A stretch of DNA of 60,000 nt from positions 188,001 to 248,000 of the forward strand of contig NW_019091412.1 in assembly GCF_001949145.1 (NCBI RefSeq). The letters run 5' to 3'. Source of the stretch: Acanthaster planci. Taxonomy: Eukaryota > Echinodermata > Asteroidea > Valvatida > Acanthasteridae. Positions 1-19,687 of the stretch are shown one piece after another. Under the pieces are notes generated by a model. That model saw nothing but the letters and a program-made list of their open reading frames with translations, ran no database searches and was not told the origin of the DNA. Every line of letters begins with the position of its first letter. The stretch's first letter is position 1. The translations under genes were made by a program, and so were the position numbers.

Positions 1-603
1 CTTTTTTTTTTAATAATCCTGGGCGTTGTCCGTGTCTGAGACTTCCTCTTGAGTAAAACAATCAATTTCACACACCTATTGCTGAAAGAGATGATAAATC
101 ATACTACAGTATTAACTCACGGTTACAGAATTCCTAAAAACTAACTCTACGAACATCTAACAAAAGAAACACAGTGCACTATCAATGAGTGTCCATTGTT
201 ATTTGCACTGTACTTCTTTTGTTAGATGTTCATAATGTAAGCCCAGAAGTCAAAAATGTAGACAAAAACAAGATTTAGAAAACCTGGCATGAAAGGACAC
301 GAGCTATGTGCACACAGGTGTAAAGGGCATGCACCACAAAGCCAGTTTTCAACTGAATGCTACAAATTTGTGGTGTATCCATCTGACGACATCATCTCAA
401 CACAAGGTCTTTACAGAAAGGGCATTAAATTGGTCTGACGTGGCCTTCTTACCACACAGCACAGGTTAAATTTTTGTACAAAGTCCATAAAGGCCATCTA
501 ACACACCGTTTTTCCAACTGCGTTTTTACTTGATTTGCAATCCCTGAACAGATTCACAGGTCTCATCAATTTTATGGGGAATTTTTGAATTTTCCTTTGG
601 CAG
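1..603 (+). other. Intron sequence upstream of the RING exon
   Basis: This is probably the 3' part of the last intron of the RING-finger gene whose final coding exon starts at 604. It ends in a pyrimidine-rich tract and a CAG acceptor at 601-603. I see no exon in it. The only structure is a long hairpin at 151-231, listed separately. Confidence 0.5.
151..231. repeat. Near-perfect inverted repeat, 28-bp arms
   Basis: The left arm (151-178, starting GAACATCTAACAAAAGAA) is complementary to the right arm (204-231, ending TTCTTTTGTTAGATGTTC) at 26 of 28 positions. The two mismatches are adjacent A-C pairs. The loop is 25 nt. The size is compatible with a microRNA precursor and also with a tiny fold-back transposon. 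It lies in an intron. Confidence 0.8.
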
Positions 604-821
604 ATAATGCGAACAACAAATGGACATGCTCATCGTGCCACAAGACACTGGCCACCAAGGATGGTTACCATGTCAACGGGCCCCTGAACATGTACAGTCT
701 GCCGTGCTCCCATCTCATATGCAGAGACTGTCTGTTGTCAAGCAGTGGGAGGACGAACAGCCAGTGCAGTGTTTGCGGCATAAAATTCCTGACTTCAGAA
801 GTGACAAAAGTGCACGTGTAA
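604..821 (+). CDS. Last coding exon of a RING-finger protein (partial gene)
   Basis: This is a terminal exon of a gene that begins left of the window. The acceptor is the CAG at 601-603 after a pyrimidine tract; the first codon is split, with its first base supplied by the previous exon. The stop is at 819-821. About 70 residues are encoded. They show C-x2-C (CSSC), then CSHLICRDC (C-x-H-x2-C-x2-C), then CSVC (C-x2-C), which fits a C3HC4-like RING finger at the protein's C-terminus. RING fingers usually recruit E2 enzymes for ubiquitin transfer. The spacing after the first pair includes a histidine, so this may be a divergent RING of the SUMO- or meiosis-linked type, but I cannot assign the family. 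An AATAAA at 1049-1054 can end the transcript before the next gene's ATG at 1372. Confidence 0.75.
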
Positions 822-1048
822 ACTTCAGCTGTCTGTTCCAATAAGAATCTCGAGTTTAAGGATCTACTGTGACTAGAGTTCCCTATTATGTACTCCTATT
901 GTTTCTCAAAAGCATCAATAATTGACCCCCCCCACTATTGACCTCCCCCACTCCCAAATAAGTTATTGAATTGTTTAACTCTCTGAATGTTTACTGTAAA
1001 TACATTCAATATTTTGGTTATGTATTTGTACATCCTTTTCCTGGTGAT

Positions 1049-1054
1049 AATAAA
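1049..1054 (+). terminator. Polyadenylation signal AATAAA
   Basis: This AATAAA lies 228 nt after the stop of the RING exon and before the next gene, so it probably ends that transcript. Confidence 0.6.
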
Positions 1055-1371
1055 TTTGTCAGTGACAGATGATTTGAACATTAAAACCGTGATGACAAAA
1101 GTTAGGTGATTATTCCACCCGCCCCCTTTTGACAGCTCTGTGTCTGGAGCCCCAGCGTATTGCCCTCTGAGGCTGTGTTGAGTCGGATCTGTGTTCTGCC
1201 GATGTTCAGCCACGTGCTGTAATCTGTCGCCTTATTTATTAGGTGCGCACGCGGTTTAAAGAAATAATATTTTTGTTGAGGATGAAAACCTCGTACTCCA
1301 GAACCTTTTCTCTGTCAATATTCACATAAGCAGCAGTTACTTAGCAGGCCACTGCAGGCTGCTAGAAAAGG

Positions 1372-4300
1372 ATGTCCCTGGGCGCTAACAGCGTGAATCT
1401 TGCGGGAAGCGCGGGACCGCAATTTGGAAACGATGATGAGGCCGACGATAGATCCATCTCATCCTTCGGTGGCGGCGCTGCCGACCAGCGCTCGGCCACG
1501 GTGGTTGTGCCTGGCGTGGCAAACTCGGACACCGAATCGTTGCAGCAAACGGCGGGTTTCAACTTAATGAGGCTCACTCCCCCGCCTCCGATAAATGATA
1601 TTCTTGTTCAAGGCCCCGCGGAAATTTTGGTGCTGGACGAAGTTGGCGTGTGCGAAGATGAATCACCGAATATTGAAACAGGTAGGCCTAAGACTTGTTA
1701 CTCTCTGGTTGCTGAGCCTTCTGCAACCCAAACGCCTACTTAGGTCAGCCTAGAACCATCGCGGTTCAGGGAACAAGGATCGTTTCTGATAACAGTCGCA
1801 AGCAGTTGCAGTAACAAGTCAGATTTTTAAGGATTTGATGTGACTGTTGAGTGGAGTTCAACAATAACGGAAAGTTTTGCTGAATTAATGCATCTAATAA
1901 TAAAGAAAATCTCGTAAAATGAAACAAAAACTACCAATAGTATAAGTTATTAAGTCATTTCTATCGCTGTCTGTCCTTTTCTTCTTTGGTGATTTGGGGA
2001 GACCCTACTTTTTTAGCATCCCCCCCAGTTTGTGTGTCAAATAATATACAATAGCTTTACAGCCAATTGACATGTAGGCCACTTGTATCTCGCTATCAAT
2101 GCTGAAGTTTGTAGCCGTAAAGTTTCTCCTTTCATTGACCTTACAAGGAGTAAACCCAGGGCCGGATGTCATGAATCACATCCAACCCGAGGTAGATGTC
2201 AAACTTGGAGCCTTGAACAGCCCAGTGAGTGGAGGGAACAAGTTGTCAACAGAGCTGAATGACGACATCCTGTCTATAATGTGTGATGACAACGAGGACG
2301 ATGATTTCTATGGGGGTGATACCTCCAAAAAGAGGTACGTGCCAAAACTTGCATTATCTTTCACAGGTTAAGTAGGAAATCTTCATGTACAATATTTCTC
2401 TGATTTAAAGACGTTCTAGCATCCTAGTCCATAACCCACGTACCACCTCCGCCAGTTTCAAAAAGTTGAAAATTGTGAACTCCAGGCAAACTGATTGAAT
2501 GATGAAACATTTATTTCAATGCTGTCATTCTTTAACCAAACATGCAACCAAACATGCTTACATTACTCAAGTACTGAATATATCTGGCCATTAAATTGAG
2601 TAACATTACATAAAATAGGATTATACATTTGATAAATTAGAATGACAACATTTAGGTTTAAGGTCATGCAAGAACGCTTTTGTACTATAAACTATTTGAG
2701 TTACATTTCACTTGAAAGTTCCATGAGTCAATCAAATGCCATCGTGAAAAAACCCAAAATGTTCGCTCTTCTCTGTCCAACTTGAATTTATTGTTGCAGA
2801 AGTGAATTTCAAGCGGTCCATTATTGTCAAATAAGTTTTGAAATTATTTGTTTTTACCCGGGAAATTTAGAGACTGGAGTTCGGTTTCCAGATTTAGCAG
2901 CAAGCGGAAGCAGGACTCTGCCGATGTTCCTAAAAGTGCCAAAAAAAAGAAGAGTCGCTCCATGCCCAAGACTCCCACACCAAGGCAAGTGAAAAATGGC
3001 TCCAAATCCTTCAACTTCATTCTCTGAGCAAAGTAGGATTAAAGACAAAGCGAACCTCATCAGCCTGAAAATTAAAACTGGTCAGTCATTTGTGATACAC
3101 GTATGTTGAAGTAGCCCAACCTTCTCGATGTAAATCATATACATGTAGAATATTGTTAGATTTATTGGGTGGTTAGAGCTAGGGTTAAATCATAGGTTTG
3201 AAGTATCGAAACCAGACAATGTTCATTTTTCTATGGATGGAAAATTGGTTCTTTGTTTTCTACCTTATCACCATCGTATAACAACTCCGTCATCACTTTG
3301 TTAGAAGTGACCAAAAGTTACCTCGGTTTTGTGTTTTTCTTTTATAAAGGAATGGGAAGACACGAGCTGGTTCCTTTCAAGATCGGCTTGGCAGACCTAA
3401 ATACTCCCAGGTTCAGATGCGTTTTGTAACCTTTCTGTCTAAAAAATCAGTCTCTAGCGACTCTTTCGTGTTTATAATTTCTTCTGCTGCCCCTTACGGT
3501 AGACAAGAAGATGGCAAAAATTGAGGCAATACTGTTATTTAATTTACAAAACCAATAATGTGCTGTGCTTGTTGGACAGGTGGGAATTTGTCCTTTTAGA
3601 ATTTGATTTTCTTCTGGGAAGGTGACAGTCACCATACCGTAATAAAATTAGATATTCATTTACTGATTTTTTTTTTAAATTAGAGTGTTGTTTTTGATTG
3701 TAGGACCAGACTGATTGTGAATTACAGAGGCCATGCTTCAATTTTGTCAAAAATGGCAATTGTTTCCGTCCCTCCTGCCCGTTTCTCCACCCATGCCCAC
3801 CCCACCAGGATAATGGTGCAGCCCGAAACAGACATAGAAGGATGTCAGTAAGTGATGTGCTACTCGTTGAAACAAGTGTAAGTTAGAAGAAACAGGTTTG
3901 GCGTGTATATTTTGGGTGCGATCGGTCAATATGCACCCAACATATACACATCAGATTGTCTTGCTTATAATATAGTAAATGAAGTCTCATTTTCCCCTTA
4001 TTGTGTTCGGGACAGAACGGCGATGTCATCCTGGGGAACTCCCCTCCCCGATATCTAGTGGAACTGCAGCAGAAAGTTCTACAGCAGGAGGCAGAGCAGC
4101 AGTCGCTGATGCAGCACGTTAAGCGGACTGAGATGCAACTGAAGCAGTATGCAGCCCATCAAGCACGGCAGGTTGGCTCTCGCATCCATGTTTCTTGAGA
4201 TGGATTCAGGAAGGATTATTAACGCCTGCCCATCTGGTTTAGGAACTTGTGAAATCTTTTACTCTCCACTTTAAGGTGTAGATTGACAGAGCTGCTATTG

Positions 4301-5011
4301 TTTTTACAGGTGTACGATCACATGCAAGAGATGCTTCACAGCCAGCAACAGCAACAACAGGACGAGCTGCACCAGACCAAGCAGATGTACAGACAGCTCA
4401 GCCTGGACCGAGGCAAGATGGAGGAACAAGCCAGGGTGCTGGAGAGTCTCTGCAGGTTGTTGCAGTTGGTGCTGGAGCACCACCTACAGAATTTCAAGCC
4501 TGACCGAAGTGCAGCTCCTCAGAGCACCAAGGTGTCCACTCGTCTTCACCTGCTGCCGGATTTGCGTCAGATCCCTCCCCTGAAGAAGTTCGATGCTGAC
4601 CGACCTCCGCGACCCAGATCAGCTGATTTTGATAATCAGCGGTCGTTGGCAAGAGATGCCTGGCCCCCTCTCTCTGTGAGACCAGAAGAGAGCCAGTGTA
4701 GGCCTCTGTCGGCTGATAATCTGCGTCGCACCGACCGCCTGCCCTATCACGCTCACCGCTCCCTCCAAGAAAGCATGCCATTGCATCGCAGTCACGAATG
4801 CCAGAATGTAGCCAGTCTAAACCACGATTGGTACATTGGCCCTACCTACCACAGTGGCCAATTAATGCATGACCTACAAGTTCCTGCCAGTCAGCCACAT
4901 TGCCACGCAGCCGGTAACCCTCGGGTTGTGCGTGTAGTACCCGTACAACACTGTGCCGAAACAACCTTTGAAGCCTACGCACATGAGCATGCACCGTTAC
5001 CTCCCCAGTAG
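1372..5011 (+). CDS. Unrecognised 518-residue coiled-coil protein
   Basis: I join seven exons: 1372-1681, 2160-2334, 2871-2984, 3350-3410, 3809-3847, 4016-4171 and 4310-5011. They sum to 1557 nt, exactly 519 codons with the stop, and every junction keeps phase. Residues 1 to about 160 are acidic and low in complexity. A short acidic stretch, DDNEDDDFYGG, is followed by a very basic, nuclear-signal-like segment with KSAKKKKSRS. Exons 6 and 7 encode a Gln-rich coiled coil starting at about residue 235 (YLVELQQKVLQQEAEQQ; HSQQQQQQDEL). The C-terminal ~190 residues are rich in Pro, Arg and His. The 39-nt fifth exon is a microexon. The third intron uses a GC donor (AG/GCAAGT at 2985). I do not recognise the family. 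A nuclear or centrosomal scaffold would fit the composition, but this is a guess. The start is the first ATG after the upstream gene's AATAAA. Confidence 0.8.
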
Positions 5012-6840
5012 GGAAATCTTCCAACATGAATAAAAAAGTTCCCCCTGAAATGAGACCCCTTTATCTACGTGTATGTTCTAGGCATTTTCAACATTTGAGT
5101 CTTTGTGTCAGTTCAGGACAGCCTGCAACATTGGCAAATGCAGTGAAAACTGTAAAAAATGTTTTCCAGTTAAGCAGATCTGTTTACAGAGAGATACAAT
5201 GACATTTCAGAATCAGAAAAAGAGATTAGTTTTGTAAAAGCTGATTTATATATATATCTAACATCTTATTTTGAACATGGTCTTACAAAGTATGAGAGAA
5301 AAAAAGAATCTTGCGTATATTTTCACTTTATATTATTCCAAATAAGTTTGGTTGTTTTTTTGTTGTTAGAAACAAAAACTTTGAAGTTTGAGATTAGAGT
5401 TTGTATGCAGATTGAAATGGAACAAACTGCTTTATTTTGTATAAACTGTATTTTCTATTTTTCTCCAAAAAGTTACGGAGAAAGTTATATACTAAATTTT
5501 ACGTAAAGAGTTGCATGCGTTCTGTTATATCAAATGCAAACGTTAGCACAATGTGTTTCATGAGAATTGGAATTTGACAGTTCCAGATTTGATGCGGTCT
5601 GAAATTGATAACTGAAAGACAGAATATTTTATGTCATCGGCAATAAAGACAAAGAGTGTTGCTACTTTACTGGCAAATAGCCAAGCGAGTTCTTTACAAA
5701 GTAATTGAGTGAAGTAAAAATTTTATTCTTTAATTGCTGAAACCTGGATTGTGAATGACAAAGAAAAAGTTGATCTAACATTGAGCGAATGTTTGAGTGA
5801 AGATGACTTTGTGGTAGGTATTTTCAGGTTTAGAGGTCTCCATTGAAACCAGAATGAATCTGCATGCACTACTGCACTGTTTTTTTTACTTTGTTCTAGT
5901 TTGTCTTGTTAATGTTACAGTAGGCATGTGTGGACATTTTAAAGTTTTATATGTACACGTACATGTATTTGCTTTTGAAAAATTTATCAAGACTTCATTT
6001 AGGCAAATATCTTTACTGTGTTTGTGACTACTTTTTTGTGCTGAAGACTAAAGCAATAGATTCAGTTGTGTTAAAAAGAAACACTTGAAATGCCAGATTC
6101 TGGTTTTATAACCGTGACTACAGTTTTGTGCTTGGAATTTATTGAAAAATGATTTGACCATCAAGAATTGTCAATTTGGGGTTACAGGTCTGTATTGTGT
6201 AGCAAATTTAAGGTACGGCTTTCCAAAGTTGGTTTAACAAGCCGCCAAAGAAGTAACAGAGGATTATCAAATGTATGTGCTGTATCCTCATTTTGTTTTT
6301 GAGATTTATACTTTGCATACAGCCAGAATTTAAACGTTTTTCTTGAATTTCCAGTGAAAGATGTTTGCTTTGATATTTTATTCTGTTTGAAAGGATTAGC
6401 TTAACTTTACTTTCAGTCGAGTAAAAGATAGTTGAATGTTACCAATTTTGCTTTGTAATTTCTTTGGTTTTTGCTCTTCAAAGATCAGCGACATTTGCAT
6501 CAATAATAGTTTGAAAAAAATGTGTGGTATATATGGGATAACTATAAAAGCACCTCAAGACAGAATACCAGTGGATTGACACCTGGAGATTGGAGTTGTG
6601 AACTGGCTAACTTTGCAGAGAAATTTCGGTTTAAGGTCATTGAAAAAAACCTGGAATTTGTCATGAGTGAGTAAGAAGAGGACTTTGGTTGCATTGAGAC
6701 AAATACGTCAGGAAACAAGCACTGCACGAACGGTTGAATTGCGTAGAAGACCAACTTTTCACGGGAAGCAGCGAACTTATGCAAATGAGGGGGAGTAGTT
6801 GGAGACGCCACACTTCGAGATGAACGCACCACACTCTTTC
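5012..6840. other. 3' UTR and AT-rich intergenic DNA
   Basis: This AT-rich stretch contains the coiled-coil gene's 3' UTR (to about 5660) and then intergenic sequence. I see no exon with paired splice sites. A stop-free minus-strand frame at 6542-7102 has no recognisable domain. Confidence 0.5.
5642..5647 (+). terminator. Polyadenylation signal AATAAA
   Basis: This is a candidate 3' end for the coiled-coil gene, about 630 nt after its stop. Another AATAAA at 5029-5034, only 18 nt after the stop, seems too close to be the main site but may be used. Confidence 0.45.
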
Positions 6841-6899
6841 TCACCAGTGTTTTGAATTCGCTACGTGTATCTCGAACCCGCAAGTGTACGCGCACCAGC

Positions 6900-7069
6900 A
6901 GCGGATTGTTTACAACCTCATCTGCACGATTAGAAAAAGGCGCGAGGGGCATTCCCTTATCATTCTCAAATGGCGTTTGGCGGCACCGTGGAACTTTGCA
7001 TTTGGTTGTTGGATTTTTCGTGACATTGTTCATGCTTTGCGCAAGATCAATGTGAAGAGATCTTCCGAG
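6900..7069 (+). promoter_or_regulatory. Probable promoter and 5' non-coding exon of the Deltex gene
   Basis: The sequence becomes richer in GC and CpG from about 6770. A strong splice donor (GAG/GTAAGT) sits at 7069/7070. The next suitable acceptor is the CAG at 9037-9039, one base before the Deltex ATG at 9041. I infer a non-coding first exon ending at 7069; its start is not determined, and 6900 is only a guess. An octamer-like ATGCAAAT lies near 6780. Confidence 0.4.
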
Positions 7070-9039
7070 GTAAGTAACACATACCCAATGAGCATTAAGC
7101 ATATCGAAATGGTGTAAAAATTGAGTGTATTAAAAAATGATGCAGAGCGCCAGACGTCCAATTTCCGGACAAGTCATAAAAAGATTAAGCCCTAACCGCG
7201 AAGGGCCGGGGGGGGGGCAACATTGAAACTCGGAAAGCAAGATTCTGTTACTCAGCACAAGTCATTGCTGTTGGTATAATAAGTTCATATTTGACCCAAT
7301 TGCTGGAGTGGTGTACATGAGACGTACGAGTGTGCAAAATCTGTCTCAGTGGAAATGTGACTGTACATATATGTACGTCAGGGATTAGGGGCCTAAAAAA
7401 GTAATGGCATAAAGTTTTAGTCTTTTTATTAAGTTTAACCCTAAAACTTGATGAATCCCAAAACAAGGCTCAGCCCCGCCTAAGTTGGTGCACTTTAAGT
7501 TTTCAAATACCGTTGCCATGTTAGCCTTTTAGAGCAATATTTTTACCTCAAATTTTGCTGTACAAATACAATGAATTTCATCAAGCTCTCAACTTTCTCG
7601 GTCGTATTTAATAAATTTTGAGTTACTTGCCAATTACAAAGTTCCAATAAAATGCTATTTTGGCGTGATTTTTTTTTTTAATGCACAATGAACTCTTATA
7701 TTGTTCCCCCAAAATAAGAAAATATAATTTCCTTACAAACTCGTAGTTGGGCATGTGAGTGAAGGTTAATAATTTATCAGAGTTTATCAATGGAACTGTG
7801 TTGATGTGAGATTTTCCGATTTGTGTAAAGTGCACCATGTTAAGGACACTCAGTTGAATTCGTTTCCAATTTCCAGACACCACTGTTTTTTTAATTTTGG
7901 ACAAACTTTCCCAACTCTAAAATTGTTCACAGTGTTCAACAGTATGTACATGTATGTGTACATTGTATTGTGAAGGTATTTTAGTACCAATTTTTAACTA
8001 AATGAATTGGAAGTGTTTCAATGGCTTCATCATCTTATTGTGAAGTACGTTTAAAACTTGCATAAATGTAGATTGTAAGCTCACTGTAAAAGTATTTTTC
8101 ATTTTGTTAGATTAGGTACAAATGTATTCTGTTATTGCCACAAAAAATCAAGTCAGGTGTTGCATTGTTTAGTATCCATAGCAACTTGTGCACCATGATG
8201 ACTCTAGAGGGCACTTTACAATGGTCTGTAAATATGAATAGTATCGACTGTGTCAACAAAACGCTTGGAGATCCAATAGACAGGGCTCGTATTTCTTGTC
8301 TGGAGTACCTGTTTGGGATTTCATCAACGAGTCGCCTGGCTTTCGTGCCTGCCTGATTGCCTTTTGACCTTGTCATGTGCTTGCAATTGGCCTGTAGTTT
8401 GGCACTATTCCAAAGGCATTGAGGCTTGTTTACCTAAAGAGCGTTATTTGGATGTGTGTTGATTTCATATTGGTTTAGGTTCAATGTACAGTACAACAGT
8501 GTATAAGACAGTTGTAGACATGTAAGCATGTATGGACAGGCTTCAGTCTAATTATCAAATTCATGTGAACTGTGGGCAAAAGACATTTGTTTTCAACTTT
8601 TGTTGCACGAGCAGGCCTTGCACTAGCACTGACTAGATAAAAAAGTTTTACATCCTACAGTGACCATCCCTAGCTGTAAAATTGTGTCTATGGAATTATG
8701 TACCTCCATGAGGAATTACATTAAGTTGGTATCTTGTTTTTAATGTTAAAGCTGTGCAATTCAAAATAGAAGTACTGAAAGGAAAGTTTTTCAGTTAAGG
8801 TGATTTGGCAAATGGTACTGGATTATTGGGAGAATACTTAAATAGCACTTGGTAGAAGTTAAAGGTTCACATCCTGTTTCATGGAAGTTTCCGTGGTCCA
8901 TGAAAATAAAACCTTTAAATCTTGGTTTTTGTTAATTTGTAGGCCTATAGTGTGAAGCATTCAAGTGTATGGTCATTCAGTGGGGGCAGACAAGTGAACC
9001 ACTCTGCTCATGTTAGCTCTGTGAATTGATGTGATTCAG
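7070..9039 (+). other. Probable first intron of the Deltex gene
   Basis: This AT-rich sequence lies between the donor at 7070 and the acceptor ending at 9039. I see no coding exon in it. It includes a G-run at about 7208-7217. Confidence 0.4.
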
Positions 9040-9040
9040 T

Positions 9041-16833
<7,793 letters not shown>

Positions 16834-19135
16834 AAGACAGAAACATCATCAAGACTTCATGAGAATATCTCTCCTGTACAGAGCTTGTGAATGGGACAGA
16901 ATACAAGAGCAGCTCATATGTTTCATCATAATTTAACCTTGCTCAGAACAGACTTTGCACATGTAATGAATCTCAAATGTAATCCAGAGGTACATGTACA
17001 TGTATGTGCTTGTACAAAAGCTTTATGGTAAACATGGAGTGGTTTCAACTTGGAATTTGGATCCCACTGGAATTTTGCTGAATAGCAGGAAACTATTATG
17101 ACCCAATTCAGTTTCTGGTGAATTTTAATATTCAGTCAGTCCTTTTTTTGTGCTGTGTTGTGTTAGATTTCGTGTGTCTTAGTTTTTGTGATGGATATTT
17201 TGTCTTTAACTTGCCACTGGGGTGAAAAAAACCCCTTTTTTTTACATTTTACTCTGCTGCATAATATGTTCATTTACAGCATTGTGATGCTGTCTTCACT
17301 GAGCTTGGATAACTCAATTACTTTGACGTTTTGATCGCAGAAAGTTTATTTGTGGTGAAATCTTTTCTTAGTTTTCTTATATCACATAGGAATCAGTCAG
17401 CAAAATTAACTTACAGACTACTTCAGTGGGTTACACTTTACAACACAGCTTTAAATTTGAACAGGAATTTTTAGAATTTGCCGTAATATGCATCCAAGCA
17501 ACCGAACATCACCCTTGGTATCATGAACTGTGTCTGTATAAGAGACAAAAAGGCTGCTAATGGTCAGTGCAGAAGAACAAATTGAAACTTGATCAATTCC
17601 TAGAATGTACAGTACATGTAGATTTGCGTTTCACTTCGCATTCTTTTATGTATCAAAAATCTGATACACGTTTACGCATGTTATTTGTGATGTGGATTCT
17701 ATTATTTTTCCACTTGCTGCCAAATAGTTGTGCATATTGGTTGTAGACTGCAGTGTGGTTCAATACCAGATGGTTTTTTTCCCCAAAGAGTGCCTTACTG
17801 AAGACAGTTTGTGTATGTTTGGAGGCTCTACTCTTCCTTTTTCTGCCAAAAGGGGACACGGGACATTTGATTGAATTAGATGGAAACAGGACTCTCATGA
17901 CTCTGAAGTCACAGCTTGACATGTTCCATATTTAATGACGATGCTTCACCAGGTCAAAACAATTTTGAATCATGGGGAATTCAGAATGAGCCCTCTGGCA
18001 AAATTCCATTAAAAATATCATTGCACTCCTTCATAGCTCCTCTTAAATTAATCTGATAGCCTATTTCTAAGAAACAAGGCATATGATTAAAAATAGAAGC
18101 ATTTCAATTTAAAACATTGAAAAATTCAACAAGCAGATGAATCTGCTTTGTCCCCATAAAATCAGATTTTTGTATACGATAGTTTACCAAGTATACACCA
18201 CAGCCACTTTAAAAAAAAACCCAAAAACAAAAAAAGAAAAACCCAAAAAATGCACAGCGTCTGAGCAACAGAAGAGAGGGTTGTCGATGCTTGAATTGTT
18301 ACCTCCGGTCCGGTGTTTTGTTCACAGAGCCCTAGAATTCCATGCTAGGGGTTTCTTGACATTTTTTTCACTTATCATTGGCAATACAGTCTACATCTAT
18401 GGCTCATGATTGATCACAAAAATACATGTCAAGGAAGCTATTGCTTGACAACTTCAAAATAATTTTCTTTGTTGCTATTTCGTGCGGCATTTGACCGCGA
18501 TCCAATTTTTTTGTCTTTCCGTTAGCCATGTACTTACATGTACAATGTACATGTTTATGAAGTTTGAACTCGGTTGCATTATACGGCAAAGTAGACTAAA
18601 GGTTAACCATGCCAGAAATGGGAAGAATCTTTGCATTAGCAGACACCTCTTACAGACTGAACTTTGCTCAGGTACAGTGCCTTGCTGCTGTTGTGTGATA
18701 CATGCATTGCTACATGTACATTCATACACGTACATGTACACGTACGTACATTTACCGGCAACAAAATACATGTACATACATGTGATCTGTGGCTTTGAAT
18801 ATGCATACTCATGAGCATGATGAATAAACATGTACACGTGTATGCACACAGTCCATGCATTTGACATGTATAGCACCTTCTGTTAAGGTGGATAAATGAT
18901 TAATTACTAGTTATTCGTGCTCAACTGCAAGAAATTATGAATTTATCCAAACCTGAAAGAAAATTCATACATGAACTTAACCTTAATAGTACCATTGTTT
19001 TCCAACAGTTCAGCTTATTTTGTAATGCATAAATTTGTAAAAACTTGAAAGAAATCCGTAGAACATCATTGAAATATCCCTCTGAAATACAGACATACAG
19101 TACATGTAAACTGAAAGGTGTTGAAACCGCTGGTG
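16834..19135. other. 3' UTR of the Deltex gene and intergenic DNA
   Basis: No coding exon is visible. No clean AATAAA follows the Deltex stop closely. Candidate signals are ATTAAA near 18009 and 18085, and AATAAA at 18823-18828. The segment 18520-18870 is dense in TACATGTA and ACGTAC palindromes. Confidence 0.45.
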
Positions 19136-19141
19136 TTTATT
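19136..19141 (-). terminator. Polyadenylation signal (AATAAA on the minus strand)
   Basis: TTTATT on the plus strand is AATAAA for the minus-strand TRC8-like gene, about 550 nt after its stop. A GT dinucleotide run lies just beside it (19142-19155). Confidence 0.45.
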
Positions 19142-19187
19142 TTGTGTGTGTGTGTGCGGTTTTCAAGGCTGTCACTTCCTATGTCCG

Positions 19188-19343
19188 TATAGAGTACCAA
19201 AGTTTGATATCATTTTGAGTCAGTGTAGTGTGTAGTGCAAACGAATGGAGTACGTGTGCCAGTTGGTTCATGTGCCTGTTCTGATGCTCATGTCTTTTAT
19301 ACACATAACTGTGTGTGTGACGTAGTCACTTTGGTACTCTATA
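19188..19343. mobile_element. Small TA-flanked inverted-repeat element (Tc1/mariner-type MITE candidate)
   Basis: TATAGAGTACCAAAGT at 19188-19203 is the exact reverse complement of 19328-19343. If the outer TA on each side is the target duplication, the element spans 19190-19341, starts TAGAGTACC and has 14-bp perfect ends. TA duplication is typical of the Tc1/mariner superfamily. It has no coding capacity. It would lie inside the 3' UTR of the minus-strand TRC8-like gene if the signal at 19136 is used. Confidence 0.55.
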
Positions 19344-19687
19344 AGCTGGGAAAATATGAAGCATATTAATCGTTAAGCATCTGCATGTACGACAAATTAC
19401 ATGTACACTTTTTGCCAAAACCAAGGTCTGTAATTTCCCATAGGAAAAAAAAAAATTACAATGGATCCGATTAAAGCATGGGCCCAGTCTGTACAGGCAT
19501 CAAATTTTCTTAGGGAAATTTCAGTCAACAAAACATATACATATACAACCTACAAAGTGTCTTCATTCTGCAGTGCGATCAGAACAAACTGCCATTGTTT
19601 ATCAATTATTTCAAATCTTCAAGTGATAGGCACCAAGATAAACATAAATTATGAAAATTTTAAATATGCTTCCATGAGTACATGTAT

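Noticed and set aside
6542-7102. 186-codon open frame on the minus strand
   Set aside because: It overlaps the probable Deltex promoter and 5' exon, has no recognisable domain and no supporting splice or polyadenylation signals. Raised GC content explains the lack of stops.
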